Shown here: piece by piece, positions 1 through 8,400 of the stretch
How positions within the stretch are numbered: position 1 is the first letter of the stretch
Layout: each line of letters starts with the position of its first letter
NCBI GenBank assembly: GCA_016936695.1
Contig: JAFGXK010000217.1
Coordinates: 1 to 14,288 of the forward strand
Source: Bacteroidales bacterium
Lineage (GTDB): Bacteria > Bacteroidota > Bacteroidia > Bacteroidales > VadinHA17
Reading direction: 5' to 3'
DNA: 14,288 nucleotides
Notes under the pieces: model-generated
Database searches by the model: none
What the model saw: only the letters and a program-made list of their open reading frames with translations
What the model was told of the DNA's origin: nothing
Program-made: the position numbers and the translations under genes

Positions 1-103
1 CCACAGCCACACCTCTTTCTCCGGCCGGGTCAGGCAGTTCTTCGCAACCTGCAGCCAGTATAAGAAGGTTGAATATCAATCCTTTTATTCTTAAATTTTT
101 CAT
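1..103 (-). CDS. Outer-membrane lipoprotein, 5' fragment (third gene of the SusC/SusD operon)
   Basis: Only the first 34 residues are in the window; the gene continues past the left edge. The ATG at 101-103 opens a short basic head (MKNLRIKG), a hydrophobic stretch (LIFNLLILAAG) and a cysteine at residue 20. LAAGC is a good lipobox, so the product is predicted to be lipidated. After the cysteine come acidic residues (EELPD), common in surface-exposed Bacteroidota lipoproteins. It lies 41 bases after the SusD stop, on the same strand and with no terminator between, so it is probably cotranscribed with SusC and SusD. By position it may be a SusE/SusF-like or other surface glycan- or ligand-binding lipoprotein, but too little is visible to assign a family. 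Its being a lipoprotein start is well supported; its function is unknown. Confidence 0.72.
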   Translation of the reverse strand, partial: MKNLRIKGLIFNLLILAAGCEELPDPAGERGVAV

Positions 104-144
104 CTTGGATATTTTTAATTGTTTTATTCTTCAGCTTTCCTTAC

Positions 145-1593
145 TCATCGCGTACCGCCTGCCCACCATACTTTTTCAGTGTAGACATACATCCCGTCGC
201 CATAAGCAGTGCGGACATTGGTATTGGTAGTGACATCCTCTGATCCATAGGAAAAACGAAGCGGAAACCTTGTTGAGTTAACCGGATTATCAAGATTGAT
301 CACATCGTCCCCCATGGCTTTCAGCCTTCTGTAGTCATTGTAGGCTTCGAGTGCCTCTTCTTCAAAGAAGGCCAGGTATTTCTGATTCATGACTTCCGAA
401 AGAGGATTGGCATCGAATTTGGCTTTGACGTTGGAATCGAAATATTCCGAGGCATCATTGGCGGTAAGACCTATGTTGACCTTCTGAAAAGCCCCTGTTA
501 TTGCATTTTTCAAAGCCTCCTCAGCTGCCGGAAGATCGTTCAGCCGCACATAGGCTTCAGCCTTCAGGAACTCGATCTCATGATAGCTCAGCAGATAGGT
601 GGGGGCCGTAATCTCACTTATTGCAGATATAGAGTAATAACCCTGTATCTGGTTTGAAGTGCCGTTCGGAGCAAATACAAGGTCTTCGCCGGTACCCGGA
701 TAGGTTGTGAAGAATACATCATCCCTCGGATCGTTCCTTTCAGAAAGCTTGTTGTGAAGGCTCTGACTGGCTCCGTAGTAGTCGCGGTCCTTAAACATGC
801 AATAGAAAGGGCTCTGTGCCGTATTCCCGTTATAACTGAACTGTGCCTGTTCGTCTGCTGATGTGAATGATTGATCTGCAAGTGCTATTACTTCATTGTA
901 TGCCGGGGTTCTGTGCGACAAACGCATCTTGTATCGAGCCTTAAGGCCATATGCAAATTTCTTCCATTTCTCAGTATCGCCGTTATAAATGAGATCCTGA
1001 CTGCCCAATGAGGGAAAGATTGACGCTTTATCAAGGTTTTCAATTGCATCATCGAGCAGACTGAAAATATCCTGATAAATATTCTCCTGTTTGTCAAGTA
1101 CAGGCGTGTAAATTACTCCCGGCTGGATGGCTTCACTCCATGGAACATCACCCATTACATCGGTTAGTGTTGCCAGGTTCCAGGCTGTGAGGATCTGGGC
1201 TATTCCCAGAGTGTGGTAATTTCCTTCCTCGGTACCTCCTTCGGAACATTTTTCCCTCACCAGTCGGAGACTGTACAGGTTTGCATATACCGAGTTCCAT
1301 GTGTTATTGTAAGTAGTTGCGCTCGAAGGCTGTGCCGCTCTTATATCGGCATTGTAAAACTGCCCCCAGGTTCCTGTGTTATGCTCGATGTAAATTGAGG
1401 CATAGTAACAAAAGTCACCGCCGGCAACCTGGAAAGCACTTGAGGTCATGGCGTCGGTTATTATAAGCCGGCTCTCCATTTCGCTGGGATCATTGACATT
1501 TTCATTGATGTCATCCATTATTGATTCCGAGCACGACCACAGAAGGGGCAGGGCCAGGAATGCAACGAATAATATTGTTATATATTTTTTCAT
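145..1593 (-). CDS. SusD/RagB-type nutrient-binding outer-membrane lipoprotein (SusD-like_2 family)
   Basis: This 482-residue lipoprotein is the ligand-capturing lid that sits on the SusC barrel at the cell surface. Residues 1-20 are a signal peptide and Cys21 sits in a lipobox (LWSC). The mature N-terminus (SESIMDDINENVNDP) and the block near residues 130-160 (AQILTAWNLATLTDVMGDVPW) are the features by which I place it in the SusD/RagB outer-membrane lipoprotein '_2' group rather than classical SusD. The C-terminal part has the TPR-like sequence (YHEIEFLKAEAYVRLNDLPAAEEALKNAI) typical of the fold. Length matches the family. It starts 11 bases after the SusC stop, which fixes the partner. No Shine-Dalgarno is evident before the ATG, which is usual for this phylum. 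Family assignment is firm; the substrate (glycan, peptide or other) cannot be read from the sequence, and no carbohydrate-active enzyme is nearby. Confidence 0.93.
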   Translation of the reverse strand: MKKYITILFVAFLALPLLWSCSESIMDDINENVNDPSEMESRLIITDAMTSSAFQVAGGDFCYYASIYIEHNTGTWGQFYNADIRAAQPSSATTYNNTWNSVYANLYSLRLVREKCSEGGTEEGNYHTLGIAQILTAWNLATLTDVMGDVPWSEAIQPGVIYTPVLDKQENIYQDIFSLLDDAIENLDKASIFPSLGSQDLIYNGDTEKWKKFAYGLKARYKMRLSHRTPAYNEVIALADQSFTSADEQAQFSYNGNTAQSPFYCMFKDRDYYGASQSLHNKLSERNDPRDDVFFTTYPGTGEDLVFAPNGTSNQIQGYYSISAISEITAPTYLLSYHEIEFLKAEAYVRLNDLPAAEEALKNAITGAFQKVNIGLTANDASEYFDSNVKAKFDANPLSEVMNQKYLAFFEEEALEAYNDYRRLKAMGDDVINLDNPVNSTRFPLRFSYGSEDVTTNTNVRTAYGDGMYVYTEKVWWAGGTR

Positions 1594-1604
1594 TATTTAG
1601 CGGA

Positions 1605-4600
1605 TTAAAAAGTTAAATCGATATTGAATCCGAAGCTGGATACCTGGGGCAGGGTGAACCTTTCGAACGATCCTGCCATGTTGGTATTGCCCTGGCTCGA
1701 TTCCGGATCAAGATTTGGAAGAGCTGTCCAGAGCAGAATGTTCCGGGCAAAAACAGATACTCCCGCATCTATTTTTTTGAAGAGTCTTGCTGGTTTGTAG
1801 TTAAGTGCCACTTCCCTGAGTTTCACGAATGAATTGTCGAAGATGTAGTATTCATCGATATTTGTAAGTACATTGGTATGAAGGCTCTGGAGTGCAAGAG
1901 GATCGTTGGGACCGCCTCGGGCAATATCGTTTGGAGTACCGTCCGACTTAACACCGTCGTAGATGAAAGTTGATTCACGGTCTTCAGTTCTTTTCGACAG
2001 ACCATAATAATCAAGCAATCCGGTGCTTCCCGAATACATACGTCCTCCCTGCTTCCATTCAAGCAGTGCATTCAGTGACCATTTACGGTATGTGATGGAG
2101 GTGCCGCCCCCGAGGATGAAATCGGGTGACACACTGCCGATAACTGCCGGCCCGCCTGATAAAGGGAACCCGTAGTTGGGCGATGCGGGATTGTCATCAA
2201 CAATCACTTTGCCTTCCTCATTCCGCAGGAACGATTCCCCGTAGATCACGGGATATGTATCTCCGATATTTGCTCTTACCTGCGGAGTGGTAAAACCGCC
2301 AATAAAAATACTCTCGACTCCGGGGGCCAGTGCATCAACATAATTGTCGATCTTTGAGTAATTGAAGTTCATGTCCCACTGAAAATTCTTTAACACCACC
2401 GGCGACAGGTAAAAAACCACCTCATGGCTTATCGTATGTACTTTACCTCCGTTCATAAGCATCGACCTTATTCCGGTTGAGCCGGCCAGTGGTACAGCAA
2501 AGATCTGATCTACAACGTTCTGACGCGAGAAAGTATAGTCAATGCCGAAGCGGTTCTGAAGGAATTTCAGTTCAGCGCCTGCCTCATATGATCTGGTATT
2601 CTGGGGAACAAGGCCCGGATCATACTGTACATTATTCGGAATATAGGAATTAATCCCCCCGATGGGATAAACAACGGGAGAGCCATTCCACCATCCGCCT
2701 GTATAATTCGGGGAATTGAAGTAATTATTAATATAGTTCCCTGCCTGTCCCACCTCCGCATACGACAGCCTTAGTTTGGCGAACGACAGCCAGTTGATGT
2801 TCCTTACAGGTTCAAGTTCAGTTGCCACAAAGCTAAATGCAGCCGAAGGATAGAAGAATGACCTGTGATTGGTGGGCATGGTCGACACAATGTCGTTCCT
2901 TCCCGTAACCGTCAAAAAAAGAAGCGATTTCCAGCTCAGGGAAGCACTCCCGAAGAAACCCACTGTACGGTTTTGATTTCTCGATTCATTTGCCGTGACG
3001 ATATTGGCATTCCGGATATGGGCCCAGCCTCCGAAATTGAAATTCTCGCCATGTTCGGAATAGGTTTTGGTTGCGTTGTGGTCAAATTCATTTCCGACCA
3101 ATGCATTGAAATTCAGTCCGCTTGCAATGTTCCAGTCGAAGTTTGCAGTGAAGAGCGAGTTAACCGTGAAAGAGGTGATCCCGTAGTTGTCTATCATGCC
3201 TGTGTTTCCGGCATGGCCGTATTCGAAGATATCCCGGAAGTGAGTTGTATATGAATCCGCTCCCAGCTGATAACGAAGTTTGAGTCTGGTCTTGTCACTG
3301 ATATCGGCCTGAAAATCCAGATATCCGTTTCCGAAGAACCTGTCGGTTTTTTCATTGAAAATTGTATGTTCGGCTGACCAGTATGGATTATCCCAGCTTC
3401 CGCCGCGGTAATATATCTGTGAATATGGATTTCCCGGAACTGCATACGGGTAATCCCTGAGGTTATAGCTGACCGGAGCACCCATGACACCTGCCAGCGC
3501 TGCATCATTTGCCGTTGGAAGCTTGTCAATATCGGTTTTAGAGAAATTGGCGTTGAAGCCGGTATTGAAATTATCACCGAATTTCCTTTCAGCCGATGCC
3601 TTGCCGTTCCATCTGTTCATCCCTGAAGCCAGGGCGATTCCGCTTTGCGATGTTTGGGTGAGTCCGAATGAATAATTACCCTTATCAATGGCTTGGCTTA
3701 CATTTACATTATTGGTGGCTGAATATCCGGTCCTGAAGTACCTGTCCCAGTTATTGAAAACCTGGGGTGAAACCCACGCATCTTCGATCATCCCCTGTTC
3801 AAGCTGCGGAACGAAAAATTCGCCGGGATGTCCGTTATTGTTTCCTCCGTAAACCGGATCGTCAGGCAGGTTGACGATTTTTGGTCCCCATGAAAGCGAG
3901 GAATTCGGGACATATGCCCCATTGACCCCTTGTGCAAAGGTGGTCTGATAATCAGGAGTGCGGGAGACCTCTGAGAAAGCGCTAGTGTGCGATATAGAGA
4001 CAACAGGTTTGCCCGGTATGTTGTTCCTGCCGCTTTTTGTTGTTATCAGAATAACACCGTTCGATGCGCGGATACCATAGAGTGCTGAAGCAGCCTGTCC
4101 TTTCAGTACCGTGATGCTTTCAATGTCAGCCGGGTTAATATCCACCGCACGGTTCGAGATATCGGATCCCGTTACTCCGTAGCCTGTCAGTGAAAAGTCG
4201 CCGCCTGTTCCTGACTGGATGTCGGCTGTGGAGGCTATCGGCATACCGTCGACAACGTACAGGGGTGTGTTGTTGCCTGTGAATGACCGGGCGCCCCGGA
4301 TTACTATCTGCGAAGAGGCACCGGGCATTCCGCTTGAGGGCTTGATATCGATCCCTGATATCTTTCCCTGGATTGCTCCGGCCAGATCGGTGTTCCCGGT
4401 CCTTTCGATCACATCGTTTTTCACATCCTGAACCGAATATCCCATCGCCTTCTTTTCGCGCGATACGCCAAGTGCAGTGACGACTACCTCATCGAGGCCA
4501 AGAATATCGGATTCGAGGATCACGTCAATAACTGAACGGTTACCGATCTCAGCCTCCTGTTTCTTCATTCCGATATAGGTAAAGACCAGGGTTGTGGCAT

Positions 4601-4802
4601 TGACCGGCACTGCCAGCGTGTATTTCCCGTTCAGATCAGTGACAACTCCGATTGTTGTTCCTTTAACTGACACGGAAACACCGGGTAAGGCGCCCTCCCC
4701 CTCAATAGAAGAGGTTACTGTACCCGTTACGGTTTTTTGCTGAGCCCATACTGAGGGCACAAGTCCGCAAAAAACCAAAAACATTAAGAGAATTTTTCTC
4801 AT
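1605..4802 (-). CDS. SusC/RagA-family TonB-linked outer-membrane transporter
   Basis: This 1065-residue transporter imports a ligand across the outer membrane using TonB energy. Residues 1-20 are a signal peptide ending VWA before QQ. Residues 24-100 form a carboxypeptidase-regulatory-like beta-sandwich (TVTGTVTS, GVVTDLNGKYTL). A TonB-box-like segment (LDEVVVTALG) follows at about 103-112, then the plug at about 113-258, which carries the SusC/RagA signature (NPADIESITVLKGQAASALY, then ASNGVILITTKSG). The rest is a 22-strand-type barrel ending in FGFNIDLTF, with the terminal Phe expected of a BAM substrate. There is no N-terminal STN domain, so direct signalling to an anti-sigma factor is not expected, and none is encoded nearby. 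Length and order are normal for the family. It is the first gene of the operon with SusD and the partial lipoprotein. Substrate unknown. Confidence 0.96.
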   Translation of the reverse strand: MRKILLMFLVFCGLVPSVWAQQKTVTGTVTSSIEGEGALPGVSVSVKGTTIGVVTDLNGKYTLAVPVNATTLVFTYIGMKKQEAEIGNRSVIDVILESDILGLDEVVVTALGVSREKKAMGYSVQDVKNDVIERTGNTDLAGAIQGKISGIDIKPSSGMPGASSQIVIRGARSFTGNNTPLYVVDGMPIASTADIQSGTGGDFSLTGYGVTGSDISNRAVDINPADIESITVLKGQAASALYGIRASNGVILITTKSGRNNIPGKPVVSISHTSAFSEVSRTPDYQTTFAQGVNGAYVPNSSLSWGPKIVNLPDDPVYGGNNNGHPGEFFVPQLEQGMIEDAWVSPQVFNNWDRYFRTGYSATNNVNVSQAIDKGNYSFGLTQTSQSGIALASGMNRWNGKASAERKFGDNFNTGFNANFSKTDIDKLPTANDAALAGVMGAPVSYNLRDYPYAVPGNPYSQIYYRGGSWDNPYWSAEHTIFNEKTDRFFGNGYLDFQADISDKTRLKLRYQLGADSYTTHFRDIFEYGHAGNTGMIDNYGITSFTVNSLFTANFDWNIASGLNFNALVGNEFDHNATKTYSEHGENFNFGGWAHIRNANIVTANESRNQNRTVGFFGSASLSWKSLLFLTVTGRNDIVSTMPTNHRSFFYPSAAFSFVATELEPVRNINWLSFAKLRLSYAEVGQAGNYINNYFNSPNYTGGWWNGSPVVYPIGGINSYIPNNVQYDPGLVPQNTRSYEAGAELKFLQNRFGIDYTFSRQNVVDQIFAVPLAGSTGIRSMLMNGGKVHTISHEVVFYLSPVVLKNFQWDMNFNYSKIDNYVDALAPGVESIFIGGFTTPQVRANIGDTYPVIYGESFLRNEEGKVIVDDNPASPNYGFPLSGGPAVIGSVSPDFILGGGTSITYRKWSLNALLEWKQGGRMYSGSTGLLDYYGLSKRTEDRESTFIYDGVKSDGTPNDIARGGPNDPLALQSLHTNVLTNIDEYYIFDNSFVKLREVALNYKPARLFKKIDAGVSVFARNILLWTALPNLDPESSQGNTNMAGSFERFTLPQVSSFGFNIDLTF

Positions 4803-4834
4803 GGCTTTTAGTTTAGTTAAGTAAAAAAATGTTC

Positions 4835-4856
4835 AAAGGAATATGGCGATTCCTTT
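4835..4856 (-). other. Leader hairpin upstream of SusC
   Basis: The plus strand reads AAAGGAAT, a 6-base loop, then ATTCCTTT: a perfect 8-base-pair inverted repeat. On the SusC coding strand the hairpin is followed four bases later by A and seven Ts (plus-strand A tract at 4823-4829), then the SusC ATG at 4802. The layout is that of an intrinsic terminator or attenuator, but the stem is AT-rich (three G:C pairs) and the T run is not directly adjacent, so efficiency as a terminator would be low. It lies between the candidate promoter and the start codon. The repeat itself is directly seen; a regulatory role is inference. Confidence 0.4.
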
Positions 4857-4893
4857 TACTGTCCTGCGAAATGAACCTTTCACTTCACGCTAA

Positions 4894-4924
4894 TAAAGAT
4901 ATATCGGGCCTGGTCTTGCTTAAA
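4894..4924 (-). promoter_or_regulatory. Candidate promoter of the SusC/SusD operon
   Basis: On the minus strand, TATCTTTA (4894-4901) matches 7 of 8 positions of the Bacteroidota -7 element TAnnTTTG. It is preceded after 19 bases by TTTA (4921-4924), a three-of-four match to the -33 TTTG. Transcription would start near 4887 and give a leader of about 85 bases containing the 4835-4856 hairpin. Nothing coding is seen in the 295-base gap between SusC and the ferredoxin gene, and no better TAnnTTTG copy was found there. The match is imperfect, so this is a moderate-to-weak call. Confidence 0.35.
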
Positions 4925-5042
4925 CAGTAAGTTAACGGATTGCAGATACGGGTTTATGAATAGCGTTCTCCGGCTCCATGTTGCAATTTGTTCATGGATG
5001 AACAGGGCTTGTTTTAAGATGCAGGGTGGGGCGATGTAAAAT

Positions 5043-5078
5043 AAAAAAGGAGGAAAACCATCAGGTTTTCCTCCTTTT
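5043..5078 (-). terminator. Intrinsic terminator of the ferredoxin gene
   Basis: A perfect 15-base-pair inverted repeat (plus-strand arms 5045-5059 and 5064-5078) with a 4-base loop. On the minus strand the second arm ends in TTTT and continues TT, giving a six-T run. It begins 20 bases after the ferredoxin stop codon. This is a textbook intrinsic terminator in the minus direction. It insulates the ferredoxin from the SusC operon, so SusC must have its own promoter further down. Confidence 0.9.
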
Positions 5079-5097
5079 CAAAAGAAGTGCAGTGTTA

Positions 5098-5265
5098 TTA
5101 TGCGGGATGAATTGCCTCTACCGGGCAAACCTCAGCGCATGAACCGCAATCGGTGCATACATCCGGATCGATCTTATAGATTTCACCTTCCGATATTGCT
5201 TCCACCGGGCATTCATCTATGCAGGTTCCGCAAGCAGTGCAGTCTTCACTAATTTTGTAAGCCAT
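5098..5265 (-). CDS. Small 2[4Fe-4S] bacterial-type ferredoxin
   Basis: A 55-residue protein beginning MAYKISEDCT and ending VEAIHPA. It contains two CxxCxxCxxxCP motifs: Cys9, 12, 15 and 19 (CTACGTCIDECP) and Cys37, 40, 43 and 47 (CTDCGSCAEVCP), both followed by VEAI. This is the internally duplicated clostridial-type ferredoxin, a soluble low-potential one-electron carrier with two [4Fe-4S] clusters; eight of eight ligand cysteines are present. The ATG at 5263-5265 is preceded by AAGGA about six bases upstream, one of the few clear ribosome-binding sites here. It is a single-gene unit: promoter-like element at 5303-5310 and a strong terminator just after the stop. Such ferredoxins serve enzymes like pyruvate:ferredoxin oxidoreductase and suggest an anaerobic or facultative lifestyle. 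No partner oxidoreductase is in the window. Confidence 0.95.
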   Translation of the reverse strand: MAYKISEDCTACGTCIDECPVEAISEGEIYKIDPDVCTDCGSCAEVCPVEAIHPA

Positions 5266-5302
5266 TTTATTCCTTTTTTAGTTAATTATAACATCGATTC
5301 CG

Positions 5303-5332
5303 CAAACATATCTGAAATTTTTCAAATGTAAA
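5303..5332 (-). promoter_or_regulatory. Candidate ferredoxin promoter
   Basis: TATGTTTG on the minus strand (5303-5310) is a perfect match to TAnnTTTG. TTTA (5329-5332) lies 18 bases upstream as a near-match to the -33 element. Transcription would start about 30 bases before the ferredoxin ATG. A second perfect copy, TACATTTG (5323-5330), overlaps the -33 position but lacks a good upstream partner; either could be used. Confidence 0.5.
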
Positions 5333-5376
5333 AGAATCTTTGTTATTTACTCATTTAATATTTCGGATGGATTGCA

Positions 5377-5401
5377 AAGATGATGCCAGACTGATCATCT
5401 T
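5377..5401 (-). terminator. Weak hairpin after the barrel-fusion gene
   Basis: Plus-strand arms AAGATGAT (5377-5384) and ATCATCTT (5394-5401) form a perfect 8-base-pair inverted repeat with a 9-base loop, eight bases after the stop of the large outer-membrane gene. On the minus strand the stem ends TT followed by T, then GC, so the T tract is short. It may be a weak terminator or a 3'-end-stabilising stem. If it leaks, the ferredoxin could be read from upstream as well. Confidence 0.35.
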
Positions 5402-5409
5402 CCATTGTA

Positions 5410-8400
5410 TCAGAAATCGAGGCTGAAGGACAGATAGAATATCCTTGGGAGGATGAATTGGTTTTCGACGCCCCATGCCCAGTCGGCCCTTACGAAGTAG
5501 CCGAGCAGCTGAGCCCTCAGCCCGGCGCCGAATCCGGCCACGATAGGGTCTCTGTTGCTGTCGAGAACAACTGACACCGGACCGTTTTTATAGGTTTCTG
5601 TATCCCATGAGTTATTGCCTGACCATGGATCGCGGCCGGTCCATGCCGTTCCTATGTCCCCGAAGGCAACAATCTGAAGGCTGTTCAGGAAATTTGACTT
5701 CAGGGGATGTCCGGCAAAATACCTGACAAAAGGCCATCTGATTTCGCTGTTGATAAGAGCAAAGTTATTACCGTTCCTGATATTCTGAGTGAACCCCCTC
5801 ATGTTTGTCGCCAGAGCCTGGAATCCGTAATTCTGATCGGGACTGACCGGCATTGACTGGTCGAACATTTCGTACTTGTTGAACAGATATCCCATCCAGT
5901 TGTCAACTCCTCCAAGGTAATATACGAGTTTTGTGGGCCCGAATGAAGAACTGGCGGCAAAGCGATTGGCCCATATCAGTTCGCGATGTATCCGGATATA
6001 ATGCCTGAAATCACCGCCAACGACAAACATATCTGATTTTTTCTCCGGTATTTGCCTGTAATATTCCCCGAATACCTTGAACCTGGTTCCGAAGTAGATA
6101 TTAACTGCTCGTTTTCTGGTGTTGTCGTAAATGACCTCTCCCTTCAGTCCTCCCCAGTGCCTTGTGAGGGTTTCGGCATTCAGTGAATTCAGATCGAGTG
6201 AAAGCATCACATGACGGTCATTTCTGTACGACATGGTTCCCTTGAGGGCAAGAACCGGGGTTATGGGCATCGCATAGGATATGTAGGCGTTATGTGTGTG
6301 GGTTTTGTAGAGATATCCCATTTCATCCTGGCTGAAATATGCCTGCCTGTGAAAAATGAATTGCTTGTCGAACTTTCCCTTGAGGCTTTCAAAGCTCAGA
6401 AGATATTCGTTGCTGTCGAAATCACCGGCAAACCTGACACCGGCAGTAAGTCTGTAATCCTCAAACAGATCGAGTATCCCGAACCTGGTAAGAAGGTTAA
6501 TCCCGGGGTTGTAATAGCCCGAACCGCCGTTGAAGGTCTGGTAGGTGTTGTTCAGGAATGTGAAGTCGATCTGATTTGCAATGTAATTGTTGTAGAACGA
6601 TGTCTCATAGATCCTGATCAGCGGGATGTCAATTTTCCCGGTATCAAGGTCTATGTCCATATAGTCTTTCCTCCATTGGAGGTCATAGTAGTTCTGCTTC
6701 TCCTTTTCGAATATATAATGATTTATATTTACCGGTTCATTCCCGGTGAAGTATTCGTACCAGGGCTTCGTCAGCGTATCCCTTCTCCTCTTGTCTTCCG
6801 CAATAAGCCATTTTCTTATTGTTTCGATGCTGTCTTCCCGGTGGAACCTTATGTCCTGTTCCTTACGGAAATTGGTAAGGACGATCTCATTATCCGGGAC
6901 TGTCTCCCGAACGTCGTCGATGCCTTTTCTGACCAGGTATCTGCCGTCCTTGAAAAGGACTTCACCGAACTGATCACCGGGAAGAGACTGGTTTAGTATG
7001 TTCCTGTCGTAGTTGGTCGAAGGTGCCGACTTTATGAAATAACGGTAGTGCATGGCTGTGTCGATGTAGCTTATAGCACTGTCGAACACTGCAGTGTACC
7101 TGTTCAGGATACCAGTCTGGTCACCAACGTATGAAATTGTTTCCCCGCTTCCTTCAGAAGGCTGATACCTGCTTGAATAGTCTCCTTCAGAAAGCCGTAT
7201 AAGGATGTTATTCCTTGAGTCGAGATTGTAGGTGAACAGATCGAAGCGCGATGAGAGCTTTTCAAAGGGATCGCCCGTGTTTGTGAGTGTATCCGTAAGC
7301 CTGTTGGATGAGAATAGTATTGTATTGGGAGAATTTCCCATGAACACCGGATTAAGGTCATCGGCCACATCGCGTGTAATCTGTTCATTCGTTCCTGATG
7401 CCACCGTGTGGATATAAATATCAGTCACCCCATCCTTTACTGCCGACATCACAAGCCTGGTTCCCTCGGGCGAGTATGAGAAATCAAGCACCTTGTCGAA
7501 ATACAGGAAGTTCCTTTGCTCGGTCTTCTCCTCGTCGGTCCGGTAAAAATATATCACCATTCCGGCTTTTTCTTCATTAAGCATTGTAAGTATTCTGCCG
7601 GCAGGATGCCACGCTATTACCGGGTATTTGTTATCGGTCTTGTGCTCGTATTTCGGCTCAGCCCTGAAGATGGCCTTTGTTTTTCCGGTTGCCTGATTAT
7701 ACAGCCATACCCTTTTCCTCCCCCAGTCGTTAGTCACATAGGCGATATAACTTTTGTCGGGACTTATTTTGACCTGCTGGTATATCTGCTCCTTTTTTGA
7801 CTTTTTGAGTGTGCTTCCGTCATCGGAAGGCATACCGCGGTCATCTTCAAATTCTTCGATGTAGTATTGCTTCCATTCTGCGAGCAGATCCTTGAACTTT
7901 ACACCTGTTGCATAGTAAAGTCCGTCGTCGATATTCTTGTATACCTTTGTAAGATAGATGATGTTAGGGATGAGAGTCTCCCCGTATTTTCTTCCTATGA
8001 ACCTCCAGAATGACTGGCCGGCATAAACTGCATCATCGAATTCGAGATGGTTGATGTTTTTGTATTTACCCGATTTTATGCCGTCTTTAACCCTGTTCTC
8101 AACTTCGTAATCCCATCCCCAGGAAACATAGTTGATAAGTCCCTTTATATACCAGTCGGGCATGTAGATCACCGATGAGCTTGTTATCCTGTCCTTGAAA
8201 TCGGCGTTGTAAAGCATCTCATTGATGATCGCTTCGGTTATTGAGGCAGCAATCTGTTTCTCATACGATACATGGTCGCCCTCATAATAGAGCATTACCT
8301 TGTTTTTGATTATCCTGCTGAATCCACCCGTGTTGTAAGATTCTTCATCGAAGGTTACAAGGCCGATATTTGACTGCCTGTATTCGTTGTTCTTGTTGTA

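Noticed and set aside
2865..3577. Open frames of about 130 codons on either strand inside SusC
   Set aside because: They lie wholly within the SusC coding sequence in other frames and show no recognisable domain or start signal.
6211..6996. 261-codon open frame on the plus strand, opposite the barrel-fusion gene
   Set aside because: It is antisense to a well-supported gene, has no signal, domain or promoter of its own, and its composition looks like the complement of the real frame.
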